Shown piece by piece: positions 62,553 through 64,000 of a DNA stretch of 64,000 nucleotides. Numbering within the stretch: position 1 is the first letter of the stretch; every line of letters starts with the position of its first letter. The DNA is from Ostrinia nubilalis (Eukaryota; Arthropoda; Insecta; Lepidoptera; Crambidae): the NCBI RefSeq assembly GCF_963855985.1, contig NC_087104.1:3844001-3908000 (forward strand), in the 5' to 3' direction. The translations under genes and the position numbers were made by a program. The notes under the pieces are model-generated. The model saw only the letters and a list, made by a program, of their open reading frames with translations, made no database searches and was not told the origin of the DNA.

Positions 62553-63040
62553 TGTTCCTTATAGAAACAAAAACTACTCGACGGATTTTAACGAAACTTG
62601 GTACAATTATTCTTCATACTCCTGGGCAGGTTATAGTATACTTAAGAATTCCCACGAGAACAGGAATTAGCGGGAAAATCCTTTTGTATGAAAAATCTAA
62701 ACCGCTTACGTTAGACGCTTGAAATTTGGCATGTAGGTACCTTAGTAAACTTAAAGCTTAGTTACAACAAGGAATTCTCGAAATTCCCACGGGAACCGGA
62801 ATTAGTGGGAAAATCCTTTTGTATGAAAAACCTAAACCGCTTAAGTTAGACGCTTGAAATTTGGCATGCAGGTACCTTAGTAAACTTAAAGCTTAGTTAG
62901 AACAGGATATTGCAAAATTCCCACGGGAACGGGAGTTAGTTACGTTAGAAAAAATATTTGTATGAAAAAATCTAAACCGCGTAAGATAGATGAAGGTGGT
63001 AAAACGGGATCCACGCGTACGAAGTCGCTGGCGGCCGCTA
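62476..63040. repeat. (GTCT)n microsatellite and a dispersed repeat with 135-bp internal tandem units
   Basis: The (GTCT)n tract (62476-62552) leads to ACTACTCGACGGATTTTAAC. Then come units starting ATTCCCACG at 62648, 62783 and 62917 that share AAATCCTTTTGTATGAAAAA and GACGCTTGAAATTTGGCATG, and an end GGATCCACGCGTACGAAGTC. It is a common lepidopteran transposon-type 3' region; class not certain. Confidence 0.65.
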
Positions 63041-63050
63041 GTAACAAATA

Positions 63051-63600
63051 ATTTTGTTATGTTCAACGAGATGTGCCGCGCGTGGTCCTAACTCTAGGCT
63101 GCATTTCATTTTAGCAAACCATTAGAAGGTCCCTACTAAATAATAAAATTAATGTTACATAATTTGAACTTAAATAAGAATTCCTACCCCACTTCAATTA
63201 ATAAACAGGTATTTAGCGTACTCCACGTCTAAATTTGACCTGCTCTTCTCTCTAGAGAGGCTCGTGAGTCGTAATAACGGCTCTCTACGCAGGAGAGCCC
63301 TCCCACAGCCTTTGCGAACTCTCGTATTGTGAGGACTTGCCGACGAATGGCGAAGTAAAGAGCAAGAACTGATGTACCTAATTGATTGTAAGCTTTTAAC
63401 TACATAGCTTATTTGGATTTCTACTTTCCGACATTTTCAAATTTTGTCATTATTATGAACTACTACGGGCGTAAGTTAATGTAGTTTTGAAATCAAATGT
63501 CAGTTTAATGACTCTACATAAAGTAATCTTGAAGTCAAAACCTCCTACTAATTTTTGGATGACCAATTAAAAAATATTTTTGTAGTGGAGAAATGGTACT
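63051..63600. other. No recognised feature
   Basis: Mostly AT-rich. A palindromic bit at 63253-63290 (CTCTAGAGAG, GGCTCTC...GAGAGCC) is present but no gene or clear transposon end. Confidence 0.35.
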
Positions 63601-63617
63601 AAGTAAAAGCAGGCCTG

Positions 63618-64000
63618 TTCATCTCCGCGAGTTTACATCGAAAACAAAACACCCACGATGGCCCACCTACAGGATACTATTCGACAAGGCCTTACATACG
63701 AGCGAACATTGACTCACGCACGCGTATTCTTGTGTATGATGGAAGAAAATAAAGAAAATGGTGTACTAAATACTGTGCAGTATTTAATTGCCTAAATAAT
63801 AATAAAAACACAGAATGTACTTTTTTAAGTTGCCTCAAGACACTGAGAGGTAAATAAGTAGTTAATATTATTCATGATAATTCATGCTAAATCATGTATT
63901 TCCTCATTCCTCCGCCATTTTCCGCAGTTTGGCACCTCACGTCACATCATTTTACCGAAGTCAACCCTATAGCTTCGGCGCAGTGCCGATCACTGACGTT
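63618..64000 (-). mobile_element. Reverse-oriented partial copy of the 37620-38788 element, cut by the window end
   Basis: From CAGGCCTGTTCATCTCCGCG onward it is the reverse complement of about 38555-38145, with scattered substitutions and small indels, including AATGGTGTACTAAATA and the CACCTCACGTCACATCATTT stretch. Confidence 0.9.

Overview
This is a 64-kb window of insect nuclear DNA, almost certainly from a moth or butterfly (Lepidoptera). The reasons are split genes with short GT-AG introns, an IR75-type ionotropic receptor, a delta/epsilon glutathione transferase and a ZAD zinc-finger protein. The AT-rich non-coding DNA also carries many small inverted-repeat transposons (MITEs), non-LTR retrotransposon tails and lepidopteran-style SINEs. 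All exon joins below were read by eye from splice sites and reading phase; nothing was checked against RNA or a database. Layout from left to right: (1) 1-1.3 kb holds the first exon of a secreted protein on the minus strand that runs off the window. (2) 2.6-22.9 kb, plus strand, is a complete 16-exon, 641-residue FAF1/Caspar gene (UBA, two ubiquitin-like domains, UAS, UBX). Its introns are full of MITEs, and five of its exons (5, 7, 11, 12, 14) are each independently amplified into a local tandem array that carries at least one splice site. This is the most unusual structure in the window. (3) 23-26.8 kb has no gene. (4) 26.8-30.7 kb, minus strand, is an IR75-like chemoreceptor, closely followed upstream by an intronless LanC-like gene (30.9-32.2 kb, minus). 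(5) 33.1-36.9 kb, plus strand, is an LRRC49-like tubulin polyglutamylase subunit, divergent from the LanC-like gene. (6) 37-44.8 kb is a block of nested DNA transposons. (7) 45.1-46.4 kb holds Snapin and HEMK2/N6AMT1 on the plus strand with one base between stop and start, which strongly suggests a dicistronic transcript. A GST lies convergent to them (46.5-47.3 kb, minus), then a ZAD-C2H2 zinc-finger gene (47.7-49.5 kb, plus). (8) 50.0-52.2 kb is a hAT-like foldback element with an 8-bp target duplication, hosting a dead Dong/R4-like retrotransposon between two TAA tracts. (9) 52.5-53.5 kb is Cks, a CDK subunit (plus). (10) 55.0-56.0 kb is SUPT7L/Spt7 of SAGA (minus), followed by a piggyBac-like MITE with a TTAA duplication. 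(11) 57.4-64 kb contains an orphan candidate first exon, a GC-rich untranslated first exon with an initiator that probably belongs to a gene extending to the right, and further repeats. The recognised genes are mostly unrelated housekeeping functions: innate-immune and protein quality control, chemosensation, tubulin modification, lysosome-related organelle transport, translation-factor methylation, detoxification, cell cycle and transcription. No shared pathway is evident. The only functional coupling suggested by layout is Snapin-HEMK2.
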